DNA from: VXYL01 sp963665195
Lineage (GTDB): Bacteria > Pseudomonadota > Gammaproteobacteria > Pseudomonadales > Azotimanducaceae
Assembly: GCA_963665195.1 (NCBI GenBank)
Contig: OY762070.1
Coordinates: 3,472,001-3,536,000, forward strand
Reading direction: 5' to 3'
Length of the DNA stretch: 64,000 nt
Below are positions 17,295 through 26,190 of this stretch, piece after piece; positions within the stretch are counted from its first letter, which is position 1; each line of letters starts with the position of its first letter. A program made the position numbers and the translations under genes. The notes below the pieces were generated by a model, which was not told the DNA's origin, ran no database searches, and saw nothing but the letters and a program-made list of their open reading frames with translations.

Positions 17295-20200
17295 CTAACC
17301 GTCGGGCGGGGGGTGGTAGACGTAAACCTTGTTGTCATTCTGATCGGCCACGTAGAACCTGCCCTCCGCATATGCAATGTCACGTGGCGAACCGTTCGCC
17401 AAGTAGACGTGGAAGTCGTCCGCGGAGCGCCGCACGCCGTCGGTGCCGTAGGCGTAGACCGTTTCGTCGCTGTCAACTAGGTAGAGCGTGCCGTCGGCAT
17501 GGGCAATGCCCATGGAAACGTCCCAAGGGAGTTTGTTGATCTCGTCAAGGTCGAAATCCTCCGCCGAACGCCGCGCCCCGTCGGTGCCGTAGGCGTAGAC
17601 CATTTGGTCGTCCCAGTCGACCACATAGAGCGTGCCGTCGGCGTGCGCTATGCCGCCAGGGTGGCCATTGTCCGGGTCGAGGACGAAGTCCTCGGCGGGG
17701 CGCCGGGCGCCGTCGGTGCCGTAGGCGTAGACCCTTCCGTTCCAATCTGGCACATAGAGCGTGCCGTCGGCATGGGCCAGGCCCGAGGGGATGTGGTCAT
17801 CGTCGAGGTCGAAATCCTCCGTGGAACGTCGCGTCCCGTCCGTGCCGTAGGCAAAGACCTTTTCGTCATCCACCACGTAGAGCGTGCCGTCCGCGTGCGC
17901 CATGCCGGACGGACGGCGGTTGTCGTCGTCTAGGTCGAAGCTCGCGCCGGACCGCCGCGCCCTGTCGTCCGGGCCGTAGGTGTACATCATGCGGCGGGGA
18001 CTTCTCCCATCGGCGTCATAGACCAGTCCGGGCGCGGCCACATAGAGCGTGCCGTCGGCGTGCGCCACTCCCGTCGGAGATTCGTGCATGCGGTAGAGGT
18101 AGAAGTCTTCGCTGAACCGCCGTGCCCCGTCAGTGCCGTAGGCGTAGACCTTTTCGTCGACCTGGTCCACCACGTAGAGCGTGCCGTGGACGTGAATGAT
18201 GCCGGAGGGGCTGATGTGCTCGTCGAGCCCGAAGTCCTTCTCGGGCCGTCGCGCCCCGTCCGTGCCGTAGGCGTGGACATTGAGGAATCGCACAACGTAG
18301 AGCGTGCCGTCGGCATGCGCGATGCCACGCGGACCGCCGGATGCCGGTTCGAGGTCGAAGTCCTTCTCGGGCCGTCGCGCCCCGTCCGTGCCGTAGGCGT
18401 AGACCTTCTGGGTGTAGTCGTCAGCCAAGTAGAGAGTACCGTCTGCGCGCGCCATACCCCACGGGGAGTGGTTGTCGTCGTCGAGGTCGAAGTCCTTCTC
18501 GGGCCGTCGCGCCCCGTCCGTGCCGTAGGCGTAGACCTTTTGGGCGTAGTCGTCAGCCACGTACAGAGTACCGTCGGCGTGCGCGATGCCAGTGGGGCTG
18601 TCGTTGAACCTGCGGATGTCGAAGTCCTCCGCGGGTCGCCGCGTCCCGTCCGTGCCGTAGGCGTGGACCTTGCCGCGCCTGCCCATGACGTGGAGCGTGC
18701 CGTCGGCGTGCGCCATGCCCGACGGGTGGTGGTTGTCGTCGAGGTCGAAGTCCTCTTCGGGTCGCCGCGCGCCGTCCGTGCCGTAGGCGTCGACCCAGGC
18801 GCGATACCCCAGAAGGGGTTCCTGCGCCACGTAGAGCGTGCCGTCGGCGTAGGCCACGCCCGCGGGGACGCTAATGAAGCTGACATCGAGGTCGAAGTCC
18901 TTTTCGGGTCTGCGCGCGCCGTCCGTGCCGTAGGCGTAGACGCTGTAGCCAAGAGCCCAGAGCCTGTATTCCACGACGTAGAGCGTGCCGTCGGCGTGGG
19001 CCATGCCCAAGGGGAAGCCACTCTCCATGTGTAGGTCGAAGTCGTCCGAGGATCGCCGCGCTCCGTCCGTGCCGTAGGCGTAAACCTTTTTGTCGGCAAA
19101 GTCCGCCACGTAGAGCGTGCCGCTCGCGTGCGCAATGCCAGCAGGGAAGCCGTTTCCCTCGTCGAGATCGAAGTCCTGCGCCGGTCTGCGTGTTCCATCC
19201 GTGCCGAAGGCGTAGACCCCGCTGCCGAGCTGCGTCGAACGAATCGTGTAGAGGGTGTCGGCCGCATGAGCCATGCCGACGAACCCGCCCGCATCCAAGT
19301 GGAAGCCCTGCGCGTCATAGGCGCTCCGCGCCCGCTCGCGGTAGACGTAGACCTTCCGGTCTGCCCGGTCGAGCACGAAGAACCCATCGGCGTAGACGAT
19401 CCCCGAGGCGTCTTCGTTGTCCGGATGCAGCGCGAGGTCCCACCCCGGCACGCGCTGTCCGTCCGGACGGTACGCGAAGGCGCTGCCGTCGCCGAGAACG
19501 AAGAACAGGCCGCCAGCGCGGGCGATGCCCGTGGGCTCGGTCGGAGCGCCCGCCGCCAGCGCGAAGTCCGCGGCGGCGTCGCGGGCGCCGTCGGTGCCGT
19601 AGGCGTATACCTTCCGATCTGCATAGTCGACGACGTGGAGGCGGCCGTCGGCGTGGGCGATGCCCGAGGCGTCCAGGTTGCTGTCCGAGTCCGTGGAGCC
19701 GCCCTTCGCCAAGTCGAAATCCCGCGCGGGGTTCCGGGTGCCGTCCGCCGAGTACGCGTAGACCTTGTCGTCGGCGGAGTCCAGCAGCAGGAACCCGCCG
19801 TCGGCGTAGGCCATGCCGTTGGAGTTGGCGTTGCCGCCCTGCAGGGCAAAGCCCTGGGCCGCGTTGCGCGTGCCGCTGCGGTCGTAGGCATGTACCTGGT
19901 CCGCGTCGTTGTCGACCACGTAGAGTCTGCCGTCGTGGTGGGCGATGCCGTAGGCGTCGCCGATGCCGCCGAGGTCGATGGTCTCCGCCGTCGCGGTCGG
20001 TTCGGATGGGTCGGTCGGGTCGGTCGGGTCGGTCGGATCAGCCGTGCTTGCTGTTACTCCCGGCGAGCAGTTGTTCGTGTGGTCGGCGTCGCGCCCCTCC
20101 TGCACCTTCGCGCAGGCGCCGTAGTAGCGCGTGTCAGTGCTCGAAGGTGCCGTCACCTGGATCACCTCTTCCACCGACGCGCCGCTGTCGAGCGGTCCTA

Positions 20201-22022
20201 GAACGAGCGATTCCAGCCTGGTGTCGAACAAGCCGATGACGTCGTCCGGCGACGAAAAGAAGAGCAGATCCGCGTTCGGCGACCGGTCCGCGCCGTCGTT
20301 GCGCACCGTCGCGGTCAGCTCGAACGGCTCGCCGGGCTGCGCCTCGCTAGCCGCCACGGTCACCGCGAGGTCCGGCACGCCCATCGCGACGAACACGCCT
20401 ACCGAGCAGTTGTTGGTCGTGTCGAGTTCGCCGGCGACGGCTGCCACGCAGGCGCCGTAGTAGGCGCCGGAGTCCGGATTCTGCACGTCCGACCGGTACC
20501 AGACGCCGTCGAAGTCGACATCGTCCACCACCGTCGTGGCGACGACCGGGTCGGAGGTCGAGATTTGGTGATCGTCCTCCGAGCGATGGAAGCTCAGCGT
20601 CGGTTCCTCCCCGACGGGATCCGCCACGTTGCGGACCCTGACCCTAATCCTGAACTGGCGACCGGCGAAGCTGGTGCGCACGACCGTCGGGTCCGCCACC
20701 CGCAGATCGGGGCCGGTCTCGTCCAGCGGGCGGTACCCCCGTCGCCGCGGCACGCCTGGAACAGGGCCCGGCAGGTAGGCGGCCGCGGGGCGCTGCGCCT
20801 CCGGACCGGCGTGGCGCCGCTGCTCGATAGCCGGCGCCGCGGCTTGCGAAGCTCCACGGCGGGCGAAGACGAGCAGGCCCGAGGCGGGCGTGGCGACGTA
20901 GACGTGGCGTCCGTCGGGGCTGGCCGCGACGGCCACGAGCGGGCCGAACGTCGGCAGTTCGGCCGCAACGTCCGCGGTCCAGGTCGCGCCGTCTGACGCG
21001 TCGCGCGGCCAGCGCGCGCCGAACGCCGCGTGGCGGCAGAACACGTCGACGGCGTCCGCGCCGCGTACGGCCGCGGCGAACCGGCAGCCGCCGCCATCCG
21101 GTGCGTCCGGGAACGGTGCAGCGGCACGGCGCGGCGGATTCAATGGGTCGGACAGATCGAACATGCCCACGCCGCGCGCCTCGACGACGTACGCGCGGGC
21201 GTCCGCGACCGCCAGCGCCGTCGCCGGCGCGTCGAGGGGGATGGGATCGCCGGTCATCGCCAGAAGGCCCGTGACCGCATCTCGCTGGTAGGCCAGCAAG
21301 CCGTCGTCCGCCAGCGCGTAGAGGCGGTCGCCGTCGAGCGCAGCGCCGGACAGTCCGGGCGCTTCCAAGGTCTGCGCGAACCGCGGCGCGCCCGCCGGCC
21401 CTGCCGCCAACTCGAAGACGTCCACGCGGCCCGCGCCAGCCCGGTACGCGAAGGCGCCGTCCGCCTGCAGGAGCAGCGCGTCGCCGCAGGTGTACGGATC
21501 GTCCTCCGCCGCCAGCTCGACGCCCGCGGCCAGTCGGCCGCTGGCGCCCGCGTCGTCGCGGAGCAGCGGAAACGCCCGCCAGGCGCCGCAGTCGTCCGCG
21601 AGCACCCGGCCGCGGGCTGCATCCCACGCCAGCGCGGCGCGGCTCAGGTCGACGCCCTGGGCAGCGGACTGCACGCGGTCGAGGCGGCCGGTCTCGGCGT
21701 CCCTTGCGAACACCTCCAAGCCGAGTTCGGTGGCCAGGTACAGCGCCCGGCCGCCGTCGCCCATCGCCAAGTCGGCGCTGCCGCGAACCGCCACCGGCTC
21801 GCCTCGCGAGTCCAAGTCGCCGTCGGCCACCCGCCCGACGTAGGCCAGTCGGCCATCGGCAGCATCGCCGCCCGCCGGGACGGCGGCATCCGCGCGGTTA
21901 GCGTCGGAGGACCCGAAACCGGCCACAGCCGCGGCGACGCACAGCGCGATGGCCGCCGCGGTCGAGCGCATCAACCACCGGGAACGCGGCCGCTCGTGTT
22001 GCCTTTCCGCCGCGCAGCTCAA
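17295..22022 (-). CDS. Secreted beta-propeller/CARDB protein, second paralogue, about 20 divergent blades
   Basis: 1,575 residues from a TTG at 22020-22022, which has GGAGGAGAGG five bases upstream. ATG at 22058 (longer) and ATG at 21971 are alternatives; all include the signal peptide RSTAAAIALCVAAAVAGFGS. The N-terminal lactonase-like propeller and the two CARDB-like domains are very close to those of the 12741-16762 product. After a TDPTDPTDPSEPT linker come about 20 blades of about 42-45 residues with the frame YGTDGARRPEKDFDLD then GMAHADGTLYVAD. These are much more divergent from each other than in the first paralogue. The reading frame and signal peptide are intact. It is probably exported and surface-bound or shed. 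The ligand is unknown, and the variable loop after YVxD is the likely contact surface. Confidence 0.82.
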   Translation of the reverse strand: MSCAAERQHERPRSRWLMRSTAAAIALCVAAAVAGFGSSDANRADAAVPAGGDAADGRLAYVGRVADGDLDSRGEPVAVRGSADLAMGDGGRALYLATELGLEVFARDAETGRLDRVQSAAQGVDLSRAALAWDAARGRVLADDCGAWRAFPLLRDDAGASGRLAAGVELAAEDDPYTCGDALLLQADGAFAYRAGAGRVDVFELAAGPAGAPRFAQTLEAPGLSGAALDGDRLYALADDGLLAYQRDAVTGLLAMTGDPIPLDAPATALAVADARAYVVEARGVGMFDLSDPLNPPRRAAAPFPDAPDGGGCRFAAAVRGADAVDVFCRHAAFGARWPRDASDGATWTADVAAELPTFGPLVAVAASPDGRHVYVATPASGLLVFARRGASQAAAPAIEQRRHAGPEAQRPAAAYLPGPVPGVPRRRGYRPLDETGPDLRVADPTVVRTSFAGRQFRIRVRVRNVADPVGEEPTLSFHRSEDDHQISTSDPVVATTVVDDVDFDGVWYRSDVQNPDSGAYYGACVAAVAGELDTTNNCSVGVFVAMGVPDLAVTVAASEAQPGEPFELTATVRNDGADRSPNADLLFFSSPDDVIGLFDTRLESLVLGPLDSGASVEEVIQVTAPSSTDTRYYGACAKVQEGRDADHTNNCSPGVTASTADPTDPTDPTDPSEPTATAETIDLGGIGDAYGIAHHDGRLYVVDNDADQVHAYDRSGTRNAAQGFALQGGNANSNGMAYADGGFLLLDSADDKVYAYSADGTRNPARDFDLAKGGSTDSDSNLDASGIAHADGRLHVVDYADRKVYAYGTDGARDAAADFALAAGAPTEPTGIARAGGLFFVLGDGSAFAYRPDGQRVPGWDLALHPDNEDASGIVYADGFFVLDRADRKVYVYRERARSAYDAQGFHLDAGGFVGMAHAADTLYTIRSTQLGSGVYAFGTDGTRRPAQDFDLDEGNGFPAGIAHASGTLYVADFADKKVYAYGTDGARRSSDDFDLHMESGFPLGMAHADGTLYVVEYRLWALGYSVYAYGTDGARRPEKDFDLDVSFISVPAGVAYADGTLYVAQEPLLGYRAWVDAYGTDGARRPEEDFDLDDNHHPSGMAHADGTLHVMGRRGKVHAYGTDGTRRPAEDFDIRRFNDSPTGIAHADGTLYVADDYAQKVYAYGTDGARRPEKDFDLDDDNHSPWGMARADGTLYLADDYTQKVYAYGTDGARRPEKDFDLEPASGGPRGIAHADGTLYVVRFLNVHAYGTDGARRPEKDFGLDEHISPSGIIHVHGTLYVVDQVDEKVYAYGTDGARRFSEDFYLYRMHESPTGVAHADGTLYVAAPGLVYDADGRSPRRMMYTYGPDDRARRSGASFDLDDDNRRPSGMAHADGTLYVVDDEKVFAYGTDGTRRSTEDFDLDDDHIPSGLAHADGTLYVPDWNGRVYAYGTDGARRPAEDFVLDPDNGHPGGIAHADGTLYVVDWDDQMVYAYGTDGARRSAEDFDLDEINKLPWDVSMGIAHADGTLYLVDSDETVYAYGTDGVRRSADDFHVYLANGSPRDIAYAEGRFYVADQNDNKVYVYHPPPDG
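17330..19990 (-). repeat. Diverged tandem array of propeller-blade units (about 20)
   Basis: Units of about 126-140 bp share the core CACGTAGAGCGTGCCGTC and GTGCCGTAGGCGTAGACC on the plus strand. Units differ in many synonymous and non-synonymous positions and in length at the blade tips, unlike the homogeneous array at 12870-14640. Confidence 0.8.
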
Positions 22023-22290
22023 CCGATCCTCTCCTCCATGCCAAGTGCATTCGCGCATCGGCCAGAGGGTCGCGGCGTTCGGCCGCTTGTTGATTGTCGG
22101 GCGAAGCCTGCCTGCCCAGTTCCCCCCGAGTGGCTAGCCCAGTGAATCAGAGGCGGGCGCTTCATGTACCTCATCTGACGCGCACTGCAAACCTACACGG
22201 GTACGACATATCCTGCAAGCCACGCCCGAGACTATGGGTTTCATTGAGTGACTGTTCCGGGTGATGTTCTGGTTTATTCGTGCAACCCCA

Positions 22291-22403
22291 GCGCCGATCC
22301 GCTATTGGGCGTGACGGCACTGGAATCGGTTGGGATCGAGGTGGATCCCGTGAAGGAGCGGCTCTAAGGGCTGCCTGCGGTGCGACTGAAGGCGCTGGCG
22401 GGT
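22291..22403 (+). pseudogene. C-terminal fragment of a clan AA (retropepsin-like) aspartic protease
   Basis: The plus strand reads ADPLLGVTALESVGIEVDPV then KERL and a TAA, and after the stop GLPAVRLKALAG. This is the tail signature of small retropepsin-like aspartic proteases (LLGVTALES-G-VDP-LP-RLK), interrupted by a stop. No upstream catalytic domain is visible. A similar fragment lies at 2180-2272, near other decayed genes. Confidence 0.4.
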
Positions 22404-22644
22404 CGTGGATGATTGGCCCGCCGATGCTCACTTGACCGCTACGACTGAGCACCGCAGCTGGGCGCTCAGCCCTCGGCGTCCTCCGCCCCGCGAATGCAAT
22501 ATGTTGCCAACCCGTTCGCGGACGGAATCCCCGGCTCCGTTGCCCCGTCAGGTCAAAATGAGGACTGCTGCAGTGCTTGCGGTCGTCTTGGCGCTTCGAG
22601 CCGCCGTTGCTATGCTCCGCGCAGCGTAGGTCGAGGCGCAGTCG
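22404..22644. other. Intergenic region before the polysaccharide operon
   Basis: Together with 22023-22290 this forms a gap of about 600 bp between divergent units. Apart from the protease fragment at 22291-22403 I found no convincing gene. A long minus-strand frame across the area has shadow-like composition. A promoter for the plus-strand sugar operon is expected here, but no convincing -35/-10 pair was found. Confidence 0.4.
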
Positions 22645-23874
22645 TTGCGCATCCTTTTCTTCTCCCACTACTTCCCGCCCGAAGGCGGCGCCGCGGCGGC
22701 GCGGACGTTCGCCCACTGCAGCCGTTGGGTGGCGGCGGGGCATGAGGTTACGGTGGTGACGTGCATACCGAACTACCCTCGGGGGGTACGCTTCGACGGC
22801 TATCGGACTCGCCTTCGACAGGTCGAGTTCCGGGCGGGTGTTCGTGTCGTGCGAGTGCTGACCTACTTCGCGGCCAATGCCGGAACTTGGCGACGCTCGG
22901 CTAGCTATGTCTCCTTCCTCGTCTCGGCGATGTTCTTCGGCCTCTTCGAGCGGCGCCCGGATGTGGTCATCGCGACGTCGCCGCAGTTGCTATGCGGCTG
23001 CGTAGGCCTTGCTCTCGCCAAGCTCCGGCGGCTGCCGTTCCTGCTTGAAGTACGTGACCTCTGGCCGGAGTCCATCGTCGCGGTCGACGCGATGCGGTCG
23101 CGGCTGCTGCTTGGCTTGCTAGGCCGGGTCGAGGCCATGATGTACGCGGGCGCACGGCGGATTGTCACAGTGGGCGACGGCTATCGGCAGGGACTGATCG
23201 AGCGGGGGGCCGACGCGTCGCGCATCTCGGTCGTCATGAACGGCGTGGACCGGGAGCTGTTCGTCCCCCGGGACAAGGACGCGGAACTGGCTCGAAGGCT
23301 CGGCGTTGAGGATTGCTTCGTAGTGGTCTACTGCGGAGCCGTGGGGATGGCGCACGGGCTTGAGGTCGTCATAGGCGCGGCGTCACAGCTGGCTGAGGGA
23401 TGCCGCGAGGATGTGGCCTTCCTGATCGTCGGGGATGGGGCGCGGCTAGGCGCACTCCGCGTGGCTGCGAAACAGCGCGGTCTGCGACGAGTCATTTTCA
23501 CGGGAGAGGTGGCTAAGGCCGACATCCCGAAGATGCTTGGCTTGGCGGATGCTTGTCTCGTTCACTTGCGGGACTCCTCGACTTTCGCGAGCGTCATGCC
23601 GTCCAAGATCTTTGAGGCGACGGCGATGGCCAAACCCGTCATTCTGGGCGTCCGAGGCTTCGCGAAGGAGTTTGTCGAAGAGACCGGGTGTGGCGTCTGC
23701 ATCAAGCCCGAGGACTCGGGGGAACTCGCGGCCGCGGCGTTGCGCTTGGCCTCAGAACCCGAAGAGTGTCGGCGGCTAGGCGAGGCTGGCCACCGGAATG
23801 TGGCGCAGCGTTTCGACCGCGACCGGCTCGCTGCCGAGTACTTGGAAGTCATCGAACGGACCGCTACCCCCTAG
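22645..23874 (+). CDS. GT4-family glycosyltransferase (WbuB/WcaI-like), surface polysaccharide
   Basis: 409 residues from a TTG start (RILFFSHYFPPEGGAAAARTF). The start is fixed by the glycine-rich GT-B opening. It has two Rossmann-like halves: the N-terminal acceptor domain with LPFLLEVRDLWPESIVAVDA (about residues 130-150), and the C-terminal donor domain with FVVVYCGAVGMAHGLEVVI (about 230), VAFLIVGDG and the EX7E-type segment MPSKIFEATAMAKPVILGV (about 315-335). The RDLWPES motif is typical of WbuB-like enzymes that move an acetamido sugar to a lipid-linked acceptor at the inner membrane. First gene of a three-gene operon with the epimerase (8-bp gap) and the WecB-like epimerase. The sugar transferred is not known. 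Confidence 0.85.
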   Translation: MRILFFSHYFPPEGGAAAARTFAHCSRWVAAGHEVTVVTCIPNYPRGVRFDGYRTRLRQVEFRAGVRVVRVLTYFAANAGTWRRSASYVSFLVSAMFFGLFERRPDVVIATSPQLLCGCVGLALAKLRRLPFLLEVRDLWPESIVAVDAMRSRLLLGLLGRVEAMMYAGARRIVTVGDGYRQGLIERGADASRISVVMNGVDRELFVPRDKDAELARRLGVEDCFVVVYCGAVGMAHGLEVVIGAASQLAEGCREDVAFLIVGDGARLGALRVAAKQRGLRRVIFTGEVAKADIPKMLGLADACLVHLRDSSTFASVMPSKIFEATAMAKPVILGVRGFAKEFVEETGCGVCIKPEDSGELAAAALRLASEPEECRRLGEAGHRNVAQRFDRDRLAAEYLEVIERTATP

Positions 23875-23882
23875 GCATTGCC

Positions 23883-24854
23883 ATGGAGCGAGTGGTTGTG
23901 ATCGGTGGCAGCGGCTTCTTGGGGTCCCGCTTGTCCAGATGGCTAGAGCGCGACGGACGGTCGTTCTCGATCATCTCCGGCCGTTCGAGCCGCGTCTCTG
24001 GCGAACGCGCTGTCGTCGCGGACGTGACTTCCGCCATGGCCTTGGCAGCCGCATTTCCTAAACGGGCAACGGTCGTGAATCTTGCTGCGCAGCATCACGA
24101 TGCCGTATCCGCATCCCGCTATGCCGAGGTCAACGTCGGCGGCGCCGAAGCGGTTTGCGAGGCGGCGTCGCAGCGCGGCGTCGCGAAGCTGCTGTTCGTC
24201 AGTTCGGTGGCGGTATACGGCGATGCGCCGCGCAACACCGGCGAGTCGGGTGCCGTGCGGCCGACCACGCCCTATGGGGCGAGCAAGGCGGCGGCCGAGG
24301 AGGTGTATCGCACCTGGCAGGCGGAGGACCCCGCCCGACGAACGCTGCTGATCGTTCGGCCCACCGCCATCTTCGGCGAAGGCGGGCGCGGCAATGCCAA
24401 TCTGCTGCTGCGCCAGCTCGCCGGTTCGCGGTTCGTCATGGTCGGCGACGGACGGCATGTGAAGTCGCTGGCCTACGTGGAGAATGTCGCCGCGTTTCTG
24501 GCCCATGTGCTGGCCATCGACGGCGGCGTCCACGTCTACAACTACGTGGACAAGCCCGATCTCAGCATGATGGAACTGGTGCGCCTCGTTCGGCAGCGGC
24601 TGGGGCGGCGCTCCGCGACAGGCATCCGCGTGCCGTACACGTTCGCCCTGGGCGCGGGCGCGCTGGCCGATGCCGCGAGCGCACTCGCCGGACGCCGCCT
24701 GCCGATCAGCGCGGCGCGGGTGCGCAAGTTCTGCACGCATACGCAGTTCGACTCGGTCGCCGCGCAGACCGGGTTCACGGCCCCGGTCTCGCTGCTCGAG
24801 GGTCTGCACGCCACGCTCGATCACATCATCCAGGAGAGTGAGCAGCATGGCTGA
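23883..24854 (+). CDS. NAD-dependent sugar epimerase/dehydratase (extended SDR)
   Basis: 323 residues from the ATG at 23883. The Rossmann NAD motif is VVVIGGSGFLGSRLSRWL. The catalytic Ser region is LLFVSSVAVYGDAP and the Tyr-Lys motif is TTPYGASKAAAEEVY. Later motifs are LLIVRPTAIFGEGGRGN and KSLAYVENVAAFL. These identify a UDP-sugar epimerase or reductase of the GalE/WbpV/FnlB type. The gene follows the glycosyltransferase by 8 bp and its stop overlaps the ATG of the WecB-like gene by 8 bp. With WecB-type and WbuB-type neighbours it may act in a UDP-FucNAc or ManNAc-like pathway, which is inference. Confidence 0.85.
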   Translation: MERVVVIGGSGFLGSRLSRWLERDGRSFSIISGRSSRVSGERAVVADVTSAMALAAAFPKRATVVNLAAQHHDAVSASRYAEVNVGGAEAVCEAASQRGVAKLLFVSSVAVYGDAPRNTGESGAVRPTTPYGASKAAAEEVYRTWQAEDPARRTLLIVRPTAIFGEGGRGNANLLLRQLAGSRFVMVGDGRHVKSLAYVENVAAFLAHVLAIDGGVHVYNYVDKPDLSMMELVRLVRQRLGRRSATGIRVPYTFALGAGALADAASALAGRRLPISAARVRKFCTHTQFDSVAAQTGFTAPVSLLEGLHATLDHIIQESEQHG

Positions 24855-25953
24855 CGCGCGTCGCCCCCTGCGCATCCTGAACGTCGTCGGGGCGCGGCCG
24901 AACTTCATGAAGATCGCGCCGCTGATGGCGGCCTATCGCGCCGCGGACGGCATCGACGCGACCCTCGTGCATACCGGCCAGCACTACGACGAGACGATGA
25001 ACCGGGTGTTTTTCCGGGATCTCGGCATTCCCCGACCCGATGCCAACCTCGGCGTCGGCTCGGCAAGCCACGCGGTGCAGACGGCGGAAGTCATGAAGGC
25101 GTTCGAGCCGGTGCTGCAAGCGGAGAAGCCGGACCGCGTGGTGGTGGTGGGCGATGTGAACAGCACTATCGCCTGCGCCCTGGTCGCCGTGAAGCTCGGC
25201 ATCCCGGTTGCCCACGTTGAAGCCGGGCTACGCAGCGGCGACCGAACGATGCCCGAGGAGATCAACCGCCTCCTCACGGACGCCATCAGCGACCAGCTTT
25301 TCTGCACGGAACAGGCGGGGGTGGACAACCTCGCGGCACAGGGCGTTCGCGCCGGGGTGCATCTGGTCGGCAACGTCATGGTGGACACGCTGCTCGCCCA
25401 CCGCCGCCGCGCCGCCGCGTCCACTGTTCTGGACGAGCTTGGCTTGGCGCCCGGCAGCTACGCCCTGCTGACGCTGCACCGTCCATCCAACGTGGACCGG
25501 CGCGAGGTGCTGACCGGCCTGCTCGATGCCATCGACGCCATCGGGCGCGAACTGCCGCTGGTGGCGCCGCTGCATCCCCGCCTGCGCGCGGCGCTTGCCG
25601 AGCACGGCCTGGCAGACCGCCTCGCCGCCTCGCCGCGCCTCAGGGCGCTGCCGCCGCAGGGCTATTTGGACTTCCTGAAGCTGATGAGCGAGGCGCGTGT
25701 GGTGCTCACCGACTCCGGCGGCATTCAGGAGGAAACCACTATCCTTGGAGTTCCGTGCCTCACTCTGCGCCATAACACCGAGCGCCCGGTAACCGTGGAG
25801 CTCGGCACGAACCGGCTGGTGGGCACGCAGCCAGAACGCATCGTCGCCGCTTTCCATGACGCCTTAGCGAAGCCGCCGACGGGCCGAACGCCGCCGCTAT
25901 GGGATGGCAAGGCCGCCGAGCGGATCGTGGCCATTCTCGCCGCTGCGCGCTGA
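24847..25953 (+). CDS. wecB: UDP-N-acetylglucosamine 2-epimerase (non-hydrolysing)
   Basis: 368 residues from the ATG at 24847. The start is set by the conserved opening RILNVVGARPNFMKIAPLM. Other family motifs are LVHTGQHYDETMN, VVVVGDVNSTIACALVA, HVEAGLRSGDRTMPEEINR, LLTLHRPSNVD and VLTDSGGIQEETTILGVPCL (Glu/His active-site region), and TLRHNTERPVTVE. The enzyme interconverts UDP-GlcNAc and UDP-ManNAc. In this operon it could instead be the related epimerase for another acetamido sugar (FnlC-like). The tail converges with the remnant of an ATPase partner on the minus strand. Confidence 0.9.
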   Translation: MADARRPLRILNVVGARPNFMKIAPLMAAYRAADGIDATLVHTGQHYDETMNRVFFRDLGIPRPDANLGVGSASHAVQTAEVMKAFEPVLQAEKPDRVVVVGDVNSTIACALVAVKLGIPVAHVEAGLRSGDRTMPEEINRLLTDAISDQLFCTEQAGVDNLAAQGVRAGVHLVGNVMVDTLLAHRRRAAASTVLDELGLAPGSYALLTLHRPSNVDRREVLTGLLDAIDAIGRELPLVAPLHPRLRAALAEHGLADRLAASPRLRALPPQGYLDFLKLMSEARVVLTDSGGIQEETTILGVPCLTLRHNTERPVTVELGTNRLVGTQPERIVAAFHDALAKPPTGRTPPLWDGKAAERIVAILAAAR

Positions 25954-26190
25954 CGAGCTCAGCACACTCGTCGCAGCACTCGGCAAGCGGCAAGCGATCA
26001 GGGAGCATCGTGCGCGAAGCGTGCGCCTCATGGCGCATGCGGTAGAGCTCATCCGCCAAGCGGCGACGATCTCGGCTGCTGAAGCGCTTCCGATAGGCCG
26101 TGACCTTGTCAAACGTCACTCCCATCGAGATACTGGAAACAAGCCTCGATGTTCCTGCGCGGAACAATGATGATTGCCCGATCATCCCGC
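25950..26190 (-). pseudogene. Remnant of the ATPase partner gene (possible TOPRIM/RloB-like effector)
   Basis: Directly after the ATPase the minus strand reads DDRAIIIVPRRNIEACFQYL then DGSDV and a stop. Shifting frame by one base continues FDKVTAYRKRFSSRDRRRLA and DELYRMRHEAH, then PLAECCDECAEL. I recall this segment (IIIVPRRNIETW...DY..R, then a CDEY end) as the C-terminal part of the small proteins coded after such ATPases. The N-terminal part is missing and a one-base frameshift splits the rest, so the gene is dead. Assigning it to a TOPRIM-type partner is inference. Confidence 0.45.

Noticed and set aside
12870..19990. Regular tandem repeats that could suggest a CRISPR array
   Set aside because: Units are about 130 bp, in frame and code for propeller blades; there are no short palindromic repeats with unique spacers.
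22171..22743. Minus-strand frame of 190 residues before the sugar operon
   Set aside because: Overlaps the start of the glycosyltransferase gene, has no ribosome-binding site and no protein-like pattern.
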